From: Balneolaceae bacterium
Lineage (GTDB): Bacteria > Bacteroidota > Rhodothermia > Balneolales > Balneolaceae
Assembly (NCBI GenBank): GCA_017795005.1
Contig: CP051242.1
Location: forward strand, 2,442,976-2,506,975
Direction: 5' to 3'
Length of the DNA: 64,000 nucleotides
Part shown: one piece after another, positions 34,995-43,590 of the stretch
Numbering within the stretch: position 1 is the first letter of the stretch
Layout of the letters: every line of letters starts with the position of its first letter
Notes under the pieces: model-generated
Seen by the model: the letters and a program-made list of their open reading frames with translations, nothing else
Databases searched by the model: none
Told to the model about the DNA's origin: nothing
Translations under genes and position numbers: made by a program

Positions 34995-37301
34995 TTATTC
35001 AACCAACTCCAGCTCGAGGGTTTGAACATCATTTGAATTAGTTCCTACCATCAAACTAAACATTCCCGGTTCAGCTTTGAATTGTTCATCAGCGGCATAA
35101 AAAGCTAGGGTTTCCCAATTCACGATAAAAGTCACCGTTTTCGATTCGCCCGTTTCAAGCATGATTTTTTCAAAACCTTTTAGTTCTTTTACCGGACGTA
35201 TTGCTGACGCAAAATGATCTTTGATATAGAATTGAACTACTTCTTCCCCAGCAACAGATCCTGAATTTTTTACTGTAACTGTAACTTCTACTTCATCATC
35301 CATTGCCATTGTATTCTTGGTTACACTAAAATCTGAATATTCGAATTCAGTATAGCTTAATCCGTACCCGAATATATACTGTGGAGAATTAGGCATATCG
35401 TTAAACTGGCTCCAGAACACTGAGCCTGCATCTCCCGGTCCTGGGGTTGGTCTACCCGGATTTCTGAAATTATAGTAAATCGGAATCTGACCAACATCTC
35501 TTGGAATTGACATGGGTAATTTTGCAGCTGGATTGTAATCACCGAATAACACATCGGCTATCGCATTTCCTGCTTCTGTTCCTAAATGCCATGCATATAG
35601 TAACGATGAAGCATTTTCATAAAGTTCAGGCTCAACAATTGGTCGCCCTGCCATCACTACCGTTACAATATTATCATTTACTTCCTGAACCAGCTTGAAT
35701 AACTCAAGTTGTCTTCCCTTCAAGCTAATGTCTGTTTGACTTCGACCCTCACCCGATTGAAGTCCTTCTTCACCAACGACCATGATTACCACATCCGCTT
35801 CTCTGGCGTTTGAAACTGCATCATCAAAACCTGAGCCATCATCTTTCGGGAAATTTAATGCCTGAGAAAATGAACCATTTCCTTCAGCAAGGGTATAGCC
35901 TTCTGCATAAGTTACTTCTACATCAGATCCTACAGCATTTTCAATTCCTTCCAGTAATGAAACCGCAGATTCAGATTCACCTCTTCCTCTCCAGTTTCCT
36001 AAAGGAGTATCTTTATCCGCAGCCAAATGACCAATAACTGCAATTTTTGGAGTACTTTTTGATATTGGGAGTAATTCATTTTCATTCTTCAAGAGAACGA
36101 TGGAGCGTTTTGCAACATCCCTTGCTATGGCCCTGTGTTCTTCTGTATAAATCATATTTGCTTCCCGAGTTTCATCAGAATATTTATACGGATCATCAAA
36201 AAGTCCTAAATGAAATTTCATTCTTAATACTCTTCGGACAGCTTCATCAACAAACTTTATATCTACTTCACCGGATTCCACCAAATCAACCAAATGATGC
36301 TGATAAGCTTCTGATTCCATATCCATATCATTCCCGCTGGTTATTGAATGATAAGCAGCTTGCTTAAGATCTTTTGAATAACCATGGTTAATCATTTGAC
36401 GGATAGAACCCCAGTCTGAAATGATAAACCCTTCAAATCCCCAATCCTCCTTTAGTAGTGTTCTTTGGAGATAGGTATCTCCATTAGCAGGAATCCCGTT
36501 TAGGTCATTAAATGAATTCATAAAAGTGCCTACTCCGTTTTTAGCTAACGCTTCAAATGGAGGCAAAATGATATTCAATAAAGTATGTTTTCCCACATCA
36601 ACAGTATTGTAATCTCTGCCTGATTCCGAAAAACCGTATCCTGCCAGATGTTTCCCTGTTGCCATTATAGAATTATAACTAGAGAGATCAGAAGTCTGGA
36701 ATCCCTGCATTCTGGCAAGAGCCATTTGAGTCCCTAAATAAGGATCTTCTCCTGAACCTTCCATTACTCTACCCCACCGCGCATCTCTTCCTACATCAAC
36801 CATAGGTGCAAATGTCCAGTTTACACCTGCTGCTGAAGCCTCAATTGCAGCTACTCTGGCAGATTGTTCTACTGCTTTAACATCCCAGCTGGCTGCTTCT
36901 GCTAAAGGAATTGGAAAGATAGTTTTAAACCCATGTATAACATCAAATCCAAAGATTAGTGGGATTCCAAGTCTGCTATTCTCAACCACCAGTTTTTGAG
37001 CTTCATAGGTAGCTTTTGCTCCTGTAACATTGAGTAAAGAACCAACCCCTCCATTTTTTAATAGTGCGGCTCTTGTTTGTGCATATTCATTTCCATCAGG
37101 AACAGGACCAGTAAAATCCCAACTTCCATTATGTTGATTTAATTGACCAGCTTTTTCCTCTAACGTCATCAGTGCAAGAACACTATCAACTTTCTGTTCA
37201 ATTTTTTCATTGGTTAGAGGATTCTGGGCAAATACGGATCCCGAAATCAAAATCAACATCAAAGTAAAAAAGAAAGGCCTTACCATTTTATTCATAATCA
37301 A
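34995..37301 (-). CDS. bglX: Glycoside hydrolase family 3 beta-glucosidase (BglX-like)
   Basis: 768 residues with a signal peptide (to about residue 25, VFAQ). The N-terminal TIM barrel has MTLEEKAGQL near 47, the KHLAGYG loop near 220 and the nucleophile region IISDWGS with Asp near 295. The C-terminal alpha/beta sandwich and fibronectin-III-like domain (about 690-768) complete the periplasmic BglX layout. It would release glucose from beta-linked oligosaccharides. GH3 enzymes vary in specificity (glucosidase, xylosidase), so the sugar is inferred. It is a single-gene unit, with no SusC/SusD pair next to it. The ATG at 37301 or Met3/Met6 are all possible starts. Confidence 0.9.
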   Translation of the reverse strand: MIMNKMVRPFFFTLMLILISGSVFAQNPLTNEKIEQKVDSVLALMTLEEKAGQLNQHNGSWDFTGPVPDGNEYAQTRAALLKNGGVGSLLNVTGAKATYEAQKLVVENSRLGIPLIFGFDVIHGFKTIFPIPLAEAASWDVKAVEQSARVAAIEASAAGVNWTFAPMVDVGRDARWGRVMEGSGEDPYLGTQMALARMQGFQTSDLSSYNSIMATGKHLAGYGFSESGRDYNTVDVGKHTLLNIILPPFEALAKNGVGTFMNSFNDLNGIPANGDTYLQRTLLKEDWGFEGFIISDWGSIRQMINHGYSKDLKQAAYHSITSGNDMDMESEAYQHHLVDLVESGEVDIKFVDEAVRRVLRMKFHLGLFDDPYKYSDETREANMIYTEEHRAIARDVAKRSIVLLKNENELLPISKSTPKIAVIGHLAADKDTPLGNWRGRGESESAVSLLEGIENAVGSDVEVTYAEGYTLAEGNGSFSQALNFPKDDGSGFDDAVSNAREADVVIMVVGEEGLQSGEGRSQTDISLKGRQLELFKLVQEVNDNIVTVVMAGRPIVEPELYENASSLLYAWHLGTEAGNAIADVLFGDYNPAAKLPMSIPRDVGQIPIYYNFRNPGRPTPGPGDAGSVFWSQFNDMPNSPQYIFGYGLSYTEFEYSDFSVTKNTMAMDDEVEVTVTVKNSGSVAGEEVVQFYIKDHFASAIRPVKELKGFEKIMLETGESKTVTFIVNWETLAFYAADEQFKAEPGMFSLMVGTNSNDVQTLELELVE

Positions 37302-37477
37302 TCAGTTATCTAAAAATTCAAGAATTGCTCAGAAAATAACTTTTTTGATGCAAAATGAACGTGATAAGAATTCTCATGAGCTTTACACGTAATAGTAACA
37401 TCCATATGTGATATAAAGGATTAAAGAAGTCGCCTATCCTTATCAAGACATCCTTAACCAAATCAAGAGGTATTTAT

Positions 37478-39373
37478 ATGAAGCTTCTAATCGCTACGTT
37501 ACTCTTCACACTTTCACCTGTTTTAGAAACAGTACAAAAACAAACAAATCAATCTGATTATAAACCTACCGTTTCCGGAAAAGTTATCGATGCTGATACA
37601 AATGATCCCATTCCAGCTGCAACGGTTTCTATTAAAGAATTATCTATAGGCACTACTACTAATGTAGATGGCGAATTTGAACTTAAGGTCCCGGAAGGAA
37701 ACTACACGCTATTAGTCCAGTTTATTGGCTATGAATCCGTTAAACAAAAAATAACAGTAGGAAAAGAAGGGTTAAAAAACCTAACCATCAAAGTAACCCA
37801 ACAAATTATTGGCTTGGAAGAAGTAGTTGTAACGGGAGTTGGAAGTGACACCCGAACTCAGAAACTCGGTTTTTCGGTCCGGCTAAGAGGTGCCGGCAAT
37901 AATGCAGAATCAAACTCACCATATTACCCGCCAGTTCCCCGGACTAGTGAGGAATACGATGCTATTTCTGAAAATGTATTTAAATGGGCTCAAAAAAACC
38001 CTCTTTCCACTTTTTCTATTGATGTGGATGGAGCATCCTATTCGAATGTCAGAAGGATGATTACAGATGGATATCTCCCACATGTTGATGCTGTAAGAAT
38101 TGAGGAGATGATTAACTATTTCAATTACAATTATTCCGCTCCAACAGGAAATGATCCATTCTCTGTACATACCGAAATAGCACCAGCACCATGGAATAAA
38201 AAACATCAACTTGTACAAATTGGAATTCAGGGAGAACGTATTGAAGCTGATAATTTACCGCCAAGTAATTTAGTTTTTCTTTTAGATGTTTCAGGGTCGA
38301 TGAACTCTCAAGATAAACTTCCTTTATTGAAAAAAGGATTCAAACTGCTAGTAAATCAACTTAGGGAAGAAGACTATGTTTCCATCGTAGTGTATGCTGG
38401 AAGATCAGGACTTGTACTTCCACCTACTTCAGGATATGATAAAGAAACTATCCTGGAAGCATTAGATAGATTACAATCTGGTGGGTCTACTGCCGGAGAA
38501 GCAGGTATTAAACAAGCATATAAGATTGCAATGGAAAACTTCCGGGAAGATGCCAATAACAGAGTAATATTAGCTACTGATGGCGATTTTAATGTCGGAG
38601 TTTCCAATGATGCCGCTTTAGTAGAACTGATTGAAGAAAAGAGAGAACATGGTATTTTTCTTTCTGTATTGGGTTTCGGAACTGGTAATCTGAAAGATTC
38701 CAAAATGGAAAAAATTGCTAATCATGGAAATGGCAATTATTACTACATAGATAATCTACTGGAAGCTAAGAAAGTGCTTGTTTCTGAAATGGGTGGCACT
38801 CTTCATACCATTGCAAAGGATGTAAAAATTCAGGTAGAGTTCAATCCTCATAATGTCCAGGGTTATCGATTAATTGGATACGAAAACAGACTGTTAGCTG
38901 AAGAAGACTTCAATGACGATAAAAAGGATGCCGGTGAATTGGGTTCGGGTCATACAGTTACTGCGTTATATGAAGTAATTCCAACAGGTATAAATATAGA
39001 CGAAAATATTACTGATGTTGATCCTTTAAAGTATCAAACACCTTCTAATCCTGTGAATAATTATAATAATGAGTTAATGACCGTGAAATTAAGGTTCAAA
39101 CAGCCCGATGGTGATGAAAGTAAGCTGATTTCAAGAGTAATTAACAAAAGCGAACTGAAAACAGAGCTTTCTGAAAATTTATCTTTCGCTGCTTCAGTAG
39201 CCTCTTTTGGTATGCTTTTAAGAGATTCCAAATTTAAAGGTAATTCTTCTTTTGAAATGGTAAACAGGTTAGCAAAAGAAGGAAAAGGAATTGATGATCA
39301 GGGTTATCGATCAGAATTCATAAAAATAGTTGAGTTTGCTGATTTACTTTGGCAAGGCCAATCCAAGAATTGA
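37478..39373 (+). CDS. von Willebrand factor A domain protein with carboxypeptidase-regulatory-like N-terminus (YfbK-like)
   Basis: 631 residues: a signal-like N-terminus, a beta-sandwich CarboxypepD_reg-like domain (about 30-115, SGKVIDADTNDPIPAATV), a YfbK-type N-domain with TFSIDVDGASYSNVRRM near 180, a VWA domain with the metal-ion site DVSGS at 270-274, and a C-terminal domain of the DUF3520 kind (about 460-625). Such proteins are envelope-associated and of unknown role, possibly in protein-protein binding. A good terminator follows, so it is not in one transcript with the repeat-protein operon 108 nt downstream, although neighbourhood suggests a possible link. Confidence 0.9.
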   Translation: MKLLIATLLFTLSPVLETVQKQTNQSDYKPTVSGKVIDADTNDPIPAATVSIKELSIGTTTNVDGEFELKVPEGNYTLLVQFIGYESVKQKITVGKEGLKNLTIKVTQQIIGLEEVVVTGVGSDTRTQKLGFSVRLRGAGNNAESNSPYYPPVPRTSEEYDAISENVFKWAQKNPLSTFSIDVDGASYSNVRRMITDGYLPHVDAVRIEEMINYFNYNYSAPTGNDPFSVHTEIAPAPWNKKHQLVQIGIQGERIEADNLPPSNLVFLLDVSGSMNSQDKLPLLKKGFKLLVNQLREEDYVSIVVYAGRSGLVLPPTSGYDKETILEALDRLQSGGSTAGEAGIKQAYKIAMENFREDANNRVILATDGDFNVGVSNDAALVELIEEKREHGIFLSVLGFGTGNLKDSKMEKIANHGNGNYYYIDNLLEAKKVLVSEMGGTLHTIAKDVKIQVEFNPHNVQGYRLIGYENRLLAEEDFNDDKKDAGELGSGHTVTALYEVIPTGINIDENITDVDPLKYQTPSNPVNNYNNELMTVKLRFKQPDGDESKLISRVINKSELKTELSENLSFAASVASFGMLLRDSKFKGNSSFEMVNRLAKEGKGIDDQGYRSEFIKIVEFADLLWQGQSKN

Positions 39374-39380
39374 TTAATTA

Positions 39381-39408
39381 AAGCCCTTCATACCGAAGGG
39401 CTTTTTTT
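39381..39408 (+). terminator. Terminator between VWA gene and repeat-protein operon
   Basis: AAGCCCTTC/GAAGGGCTT stem, loop ATACC, then seven T; starts 7 nt after the VWA protein stop. Confidence 0.88.
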
Positions 39409-39481
39409 GTGAGTTTAATTTAGATTGAAACAATGATGATGTTTAACTCGTCTTTTTACAGAACTATTCCAAATTTTAATT

Positions 39482-40411
39482 ATGTCACAAAAGGGAAATT
39501 TTAAAAACCACTCTTTAAAAAATGATCTAGATTCCGACTTTGATTTAGACGGATATCTGGATGAACAATCTCAAAGTCAGAGGTCTGAAAATTCTCTGGA
39601 TGAAGATACTTCAGAAGAACGTTCTGATTTGATAAAAAACTCTCTTTTGGTAGTCGCTGTAATTACTACCATTTTTTTATGGACTTTTGACTGGAGCCCA
39701 CGAAATGCTTTCACTTATTTTTTTGGAGAAGAAGCAACGACCTATGTCGTAGGAACTGGTGATCAGGCTGTAGCTCCTGATGTGGAACGCACAGTTGTAA
39801 TTGAAACTAATCGCTTTCCCGAATTTGATGCCCCAGCTGAACCAACAAGTGTTTCATCTGCGGTACAATACATGGCGGAGTTAAAAGAAAAGAACCTGTT
39901 GGATAAAGGAAACTTATCCTCCTTCTCAGCCAGTCAATTATTCAGTTCCGGAGTTCCGGTTTCTTATCTGGAAGAGTTAGATGCAGCAAACTTTCTGGAT
40001 GATTTTTCTTTTGTAGATATTTCTGATTTTTACTCCAACAGAATTCCGGTAGAGTATTTACAGGCATTTGAGAACTCTGGATATTTATCTGACTTTTCCT
40101 TTGTAGAGATCTCCGCAATCTATAATAACAGAGTACCTTTTTCTTACCTAGATCAATTAGCTGAAATCAATATACTCGACAAATTATCATTCGTTGAAAT
40201 AACTAATTTTTATAATGCTAATGTTTCCAGTGATTATTTAACCGACTTGGATGCAAATGGTTACATCGATCAGCTATCTTTTGTTGAGATAACTAACTTT
40301 TATCAAAATAATGTTACCATTGATTTTCTGAACCAGCTAAGAGATAATGACTTGCTGGACGATTTGAGTTTTGTGGATGTTGTAAATTTATACAACGGAG
40401 AGAATAATTAA
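39482..40411 (+). CDS. 30-residue-repeat membrane protein, paralogue A
   Basis: 309 residues. The N-terminus is polar and cytoplasmic-looking with a DFDLDGYLDEQS motif (residues 19-30); one membrane helix (about 53-70) is followed by FDWSPRNAFTYFFGEE; then a low-complexity linker and tandem 30-residue repeats at 145-174, 175-204, 205-234, 235-264 and 265-294, plus a 15-residue half repeat. The consensus is roughly (F/L)SFVEIxxFYxNxVPxxYL, five residues, then a (G/N)(Y/I)LD ending. No known domain is recognised. First gene of a four-gene operon, with 11 nt to the next. The signals I can see do not tell whether the repeats face the periplasm, but the helix topology (acidic N-terminus inside, repeats outside) suggests it. 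Confidence 0.85.
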   Translation: MSQKGNFKNHSLKNDLDSDFDLDGYLDEQSQSQRSENSLDEDTSEERSDLIKNSLLVVAVITTIFLWTFDWSPRNAFTYFFGEEATTYVVGTGDQAVAPDVERTVVIETNRFPEFDAPAEPTSVSSAVQYMAELKEKNLLDKGNLSSFSASQLFSSGVPVSYLEELDAANFLDDFSFVDISDFYSNRIPVEYLQAFENSGYLSDFSFVEISAIYNNRVPFSYLDQLAEINILDKLSFVEITNFYNANVSSDYLTDLDANGYIDQLSFVEITNFYQNNVTIDFLNQLRDNDLLDDLSFVDVVNLYNGENN

Positions 40412-40422
40412 GTCTTTAGGAT

Positions 40423-41445
40423 ATGTCTAAACAACGCAATAAAACGAATAACAACAATTCAGACTTCAATCTGGATAATTTTTTAGAAGAACAGTCAGAA
40501 CCTGTTCAAAATGCAGATGTAAAAGAAGAAGTTGAGGAGTCTACTTCTTTCACCCGGAATCTTATTCTGATATGTGCAGTAAGTGCCGCTTCTTTCCTAT
40601 GGTATTTTGATTGGAGTCCCAGAAACGCTTACAATTTCTTTTTTGGACAGGAAGTTACTCAGGCACAGCAAGCAAGCGGAATAAATATTGATATACCATC
40701 TATTAATGTTGAAATACCAGACATCAACGTGGATATACCAACCATTCCGACTCCCCCTATTCCACCAACACCTCCTGGTACTGGTGTTGCATCTACTCTG
40801 GATATGAGTTTCACAGATTATATGGCGGCATTAAATGATCTTGGATATTTAGATAACTTTGGAAGCTCTTCTCTTTCAACCTTATACCAGAATAATGTAC
40901 CAATTGAATATATAGATCAGCTTGGTAAAGCCAGGTTACTTGATAACTTTGGAGGATCATCTATCGCCACTCTTTACACCAACAATGTTCCTTTTGAATA
41001 TCTTCAAAGATTAGGTCAGGCAGGTATTATTGATAATTTCGGAGGTTCTTCAATCTCAACATTGTATAATAATAATGTACCATTTGAATACCTTGAAAAG
41101 CTAAAGGATGCTAATGTCATCGATAATTTTGGTGGTTCCTCTATTTCTACTATGTATTCCAATCAGGTTCCGTTTGAATACATTAATGAACTAAAAAATG
41201 CAGGTGTAATAGAAGAATTTGGTGGCTCCTCAATTTCGAGACTCTATACTAATCAGGTTCCAACCTCTTACATCACTGATCTTGCTAACAATAATTTGTT
41301 AAATAATTTTGGAAGTACTTCTATTACCAGACTATACTCGAATAATGTTCCGATATCGTTTATTAAAACCTTAGACGATCGGGGACTATTAGAAAATATG
41401 TCTTCACAATCAGTAGTAGACGCTTATAGGTTAGACGGACAATAA
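40423..41445 (+). CDS. 30-residue-repeat membrane protein, paralogue B
   Basis: 340 residues. Shares with paralogue A the N-terminal motif DFNLDNFLEEQS (14-25), a membrane helix (about 47-64) and the post-membrane motif FDWSPRNAYNFFFGQE. A Pro/Ile/Asp-rich linker (about 85-130, repeated IPSINVEIPDINVDIP) leads into six exact 30-residue repeats (146-325) and the 15-residue cap MSSQSVVDAYRLDGQ. The repeat core here is FGGSSISTLYxNNVPFEYL. Repeats within this protein are more alike than to those of A or D at the first five positions, while codons differ between copies. Start is 11 nt after gene A stop, so co-transcribed. Confidence 0.87.
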   Translation: MSKQRNKTNNNNSDFNLDNFLEEQSEPVQNADVKEEVEESTSFTRNLILICAVSAASFLWYFDWSPRNAYNFFFGQEVTQAQQASGINIDIPSINVEIPDINVDIPTIPTPPIPPTPPGTGVASTLDMSFTDYMAALNDLGYLDNFGSSSLSTLYQNNVPIEYIDQLGKARLLDNFGGSSIATLYTNNVPFEYLQRLGQAGIIDNFGGSSISTLYNNNVPFEYLEKLKDANVIDNFGGSSISTMYSNQVPFEYINELKNAGVIEEFGGSSISRLYTNQVPTSYITDLANNNLLNNFGSTSITRLYSNNVPISFIKTLDDRGLLENMSSQSVVDAYRLDGQ

Positions 41446-41452
41446 TTATATC

Positions 41453-42319
41453 ATGACTCAAAAAAATTTATACAGACCATCAAATTCCGACGATAACTTT
41501 GATCTTGATAATTATATTGAGGAAAAAGCAAATTCCGGCAATCGGGAACAATTCAAGGAAAGTAAATCTCCAGAGCAAAAATCAAATTGGTTTAAAAATG
41601 CTCTTATCCTCTCTGTTTTTGGATTTACAACACTTTTGTATTTCAATGACTGGAGTCCCAAACAGGTGTATGGCAATATTTTTGGAATCGAGGAATATCA
41701 GGCCGGATATGTTGCACCTTCTTCATCAACACAACCTGTAACCACAGATTTACAACCCGGAGCTGAAAGACAACTTGTAGATTTGAGTCGTCTGGAAGAA
41801 CTTTCAAAATTAGAAAGACTGGAAGGCTTAGAATCTCTCGAAGGGTTAGAAGGACTGGAAGGTCTAGCAGAAATCGAAGGGCTTGAAAATCTTGAAGCTA
41901 GTATTGCAAATCTCGAAAGTATGGAAGAAATGAATGAGCTTAGAGAATTTGCTTTAAGTACTGCCATGGAAGCGCTAGCCGGAATAAGTGAATCAGATGA
42001 ATTTGGAAATGCTATTGGAGAAGCAGCGCAATTAGGAATTCAGGAAGCACTAAGAGAATTGGAAGCCCTTAGAGAACAAGAGTTATTAGATGCCGAAAAT
42101 TTAGCCGAACAAGCCAGAGAATTGAATCAAGGTTTTATTGATTATTCGGGCGAGCTGGCAAAATTGGGATTAGATGAAAAATTCAATAATTCTTCACTTC
42201 AGAAACTTCTTGAAGCAAATGTACCCACAAGTTTTCTACAAAATTTGGATGAACGTGGATTACTAGAAAAAATGACCACTGATGGAATTATAAAAGCTTA
42301 CCAGGAAGAAGGACAATAA
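41453..42319 (+). CDS. 30-residue-repeat membrane protein, paralogue C (coiled-coil variant)
   Basis: 288 residues. Same N-terminal motif (NFDLDNYIEEKA, about 15-26), membrane helix (about 48-64) and NDWSPKQVYGNIFG. Where A, B and D have repeats, C has a long Leu/Glu-rich region (about 105-235) with an LEGLEGLEG-type run that should form an extended helix or coiled coil. It retains only one full repeat (244-273, FNNSSLQKLLEANVPTSFL...) and the 15-residue cap MTTDGIIKAYQEEGQ, nearly the same as B. Gap to gene B is 7 nt, to gene D 4 nt. It may bridge or space the other subunits; that is inference. Confidence 0.85.
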   Translation: MTQKNLYRPSNSDDNFDLDNYIEEKANSGNREQFKESKSPEQKSNWFKNALILSVFGFTTLLYFNDWSPKQVYGNIFGIEEYQAGYVAPSSSTQPVTTDLQPGAERQLVDLSRLEELSKLERLEGLESLEGLEGLEGLAEIEGLENLEASIANLESMEEMNELREFALSTAMEALAGISESDEFGNAIGEAAQLGIQEALRELEALREQELLDAENLAEQARELNQGFIDYSGELAKLGLDEKFNNSSLQKLLEANVPTSFLQNLDERGLLEKMTTDGIIKAYQEEGQ

Positions 42320-42323
42320 TCAG

Positions 42324-43493
42324 ATGGCTGCGCAAAGATTTAAAAACAAAGATTCAAACTTCGATTTGGATGAATATATCTATGAGAAGTCGAACGAAAT
42401 TACCGGTGAGAATGAGCTTCCTGAGGAAGATATTAATTATCCAAAACCATCCAATAGAAGAAATATTATTGCAATTGGAATTTTTACTGTAGTTGCCGGG
42501 ATCTGGGCTATCACTGGAGGTTCAAATCTTTTGGAAGCTCTTGGAATGAAAGAAGATCCAACCCAAAGTCAAATCACTACATTATCCAATACCCCTTCTC
42601 TATTACCTCCGGCCGCTCCTCTACCTCCCATGCCACCTGTTCCTCAAAGAATAACATCTAATGATGGAGTTCCAGGTGTTTATCTCGATTACCTTCAGGT
42701 AGCAAATCAAGCAGGATATACAATTAATATAAGTCCAAGCGGAATCCGGGCATTGTATGATAGTGGAGTACCTCTATCCTACCTCGAAACTTTGAGTAAT
42801 GCTGGTTATTTGGATGAATTTTCGTATTCAGCAATTATTGGATTCTTTAGTTCAGGAGTTCCAATTGAATACCTGAATCAATTTAACGAAGCAGGATATC
42901 TGAATGAATTCTCTTATTCAGGAATTATCGGGTTATTCAGTAGCGGCGTCCCGGTGGAGTACATCGACTTAATGAATGAATCAGGGTTTCTTGATGAGTT
43001 CTCTTATTCTGCTATTATAGGTTTGTATAACAGTGGAGTTTCTATGGACTACCTCAATCAGATGAATCAAGCTGGTTTTTTAGATGAGTTTTCCTATTCA
43101 GGACTTATTGGTCTTTCAAATAGTGGAGTTTCTATTGATTATTTAAATCAAATGAATGAAGCGGGTTATCTGGATGAATTTTCGTATTCCGCTATAATTG
43201 GATTATATAATAGCGAGGTTTCTCTGGACTATTTAACCCAAATGCAGACTTCCGGTTATTTAGATGAGTTTTCTTATTCAGCTTTGATTGGTTTATACAA
43301 TAGTGATGTTTCTATCGAGTACTTAAATGACCTTAACAGCTCCGGTTTCCTCGATACTTTTTCTTATTCCGGAATTATAGGGCTATATAATTCTGATGTA
43401 CCCGTGCAGTTTCTTCAGATTCTGGAAGAGCGTGATTTACTGGATAACATGAGTTACTCAGATGTAATTCAGGCTTACAATGCTGATAATTAA
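42324..43493 (+). CDS. 30-residue-repeat membrane protein, paralogue D
   Basis: 389 residues. N-terminal motif NFDLDEYIYEKS (12-23), a membrane helix (about 48-66) followed by GGSNLLEALG instead of the DWSP motif, a Pro-rich linker (about 90-112), then eight 30-residue repeats (136-375) and a 14-residue cap (MSYSDVIQAYNADN). The core is FSYSAIIGLYNSGVSxDYLNQ. Codons vary between copies (for FSY: TTTTCGTAT, TTCTCTTAT, TTTTCCTAT), so the repeats are held by protein-level selection, not recent DNA duplication. It ends the operon; a palindromic element follows. Confidence 0.87.
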   Translation: MAAQRFKNKDSNFDLDEYIYEKSNEITGENELPEEDINYPKPSNRRNIIAIGIFTVVAGIWAITGGSNLLEALGMKEDPTQSQITTLSNTPSLLPPAAPLPPMPPVPQRITSNDGVPGVYLDYLQVANQAGYTINISPSGIRALYDSGVPLSYLETLSNAGYLDEFSYSAIIGFFSSGVPIEYLNQFNEAGYLNEFSYSGIIGLFSSGVPVEYIDLMNESGFLDEFSYSAIIGLYNSGVSMDYLNQMNQAGFLDEFSYSGLIGLSNSGVSIDYLNQMNEAGYLDEFSYSAIIGLYNSEVSLDYLTQMQTSGYLDEFSYSALIGLYNSDVSIEYLNDLNSSGFLDTFSYSGIIGLYNSDVPVQFLQILEERDLLDNMSYSDVIQAYNADN

Positions 43494-43511
43494 TAATTTC
43501 CATTAATATAA

Positions 43512-43580
43512 GTCATTCCTGCGAAGGCAGGAATCCAGAGTTTTTAGTCAGCTCAAAACCCCCGCCTTCGTGGGGATGAT
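43512..43580. repeat. Palindromic element with inverted, GCGAAGGC-type ends
   Basis: ATTCCTGC/GCAGGAAT (43515-43534) with a GAAG loop, then about 25 bp of spacer, then CCCCCGCCTTCGTGGGG. The second hairpin is the inverted counterpart of the first (GCGAAGGC against GCCTTCGT), so the loops can pair. It lies between the repeat-protein operon and the convergent ABC transporter and could end both transcripts. Confidence 0.7.
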
Positions 43581-43590
43581 AACACATGCT

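Noticed and set aside
35810-36367. Plus-strand ORFs opposite the GH3 gene
   Set aside because: They are complementary-strand frames of a well-conserved gene with unlikely, His/Leu-rich compositions.
39482-43493. Periodic 90-nt repetition that could be mistaken for a CRISPR array or minisatellite
   Set aside because: The periodicity is in-frame protein repeats with variable codons and no spacers; four intact genes cover it.
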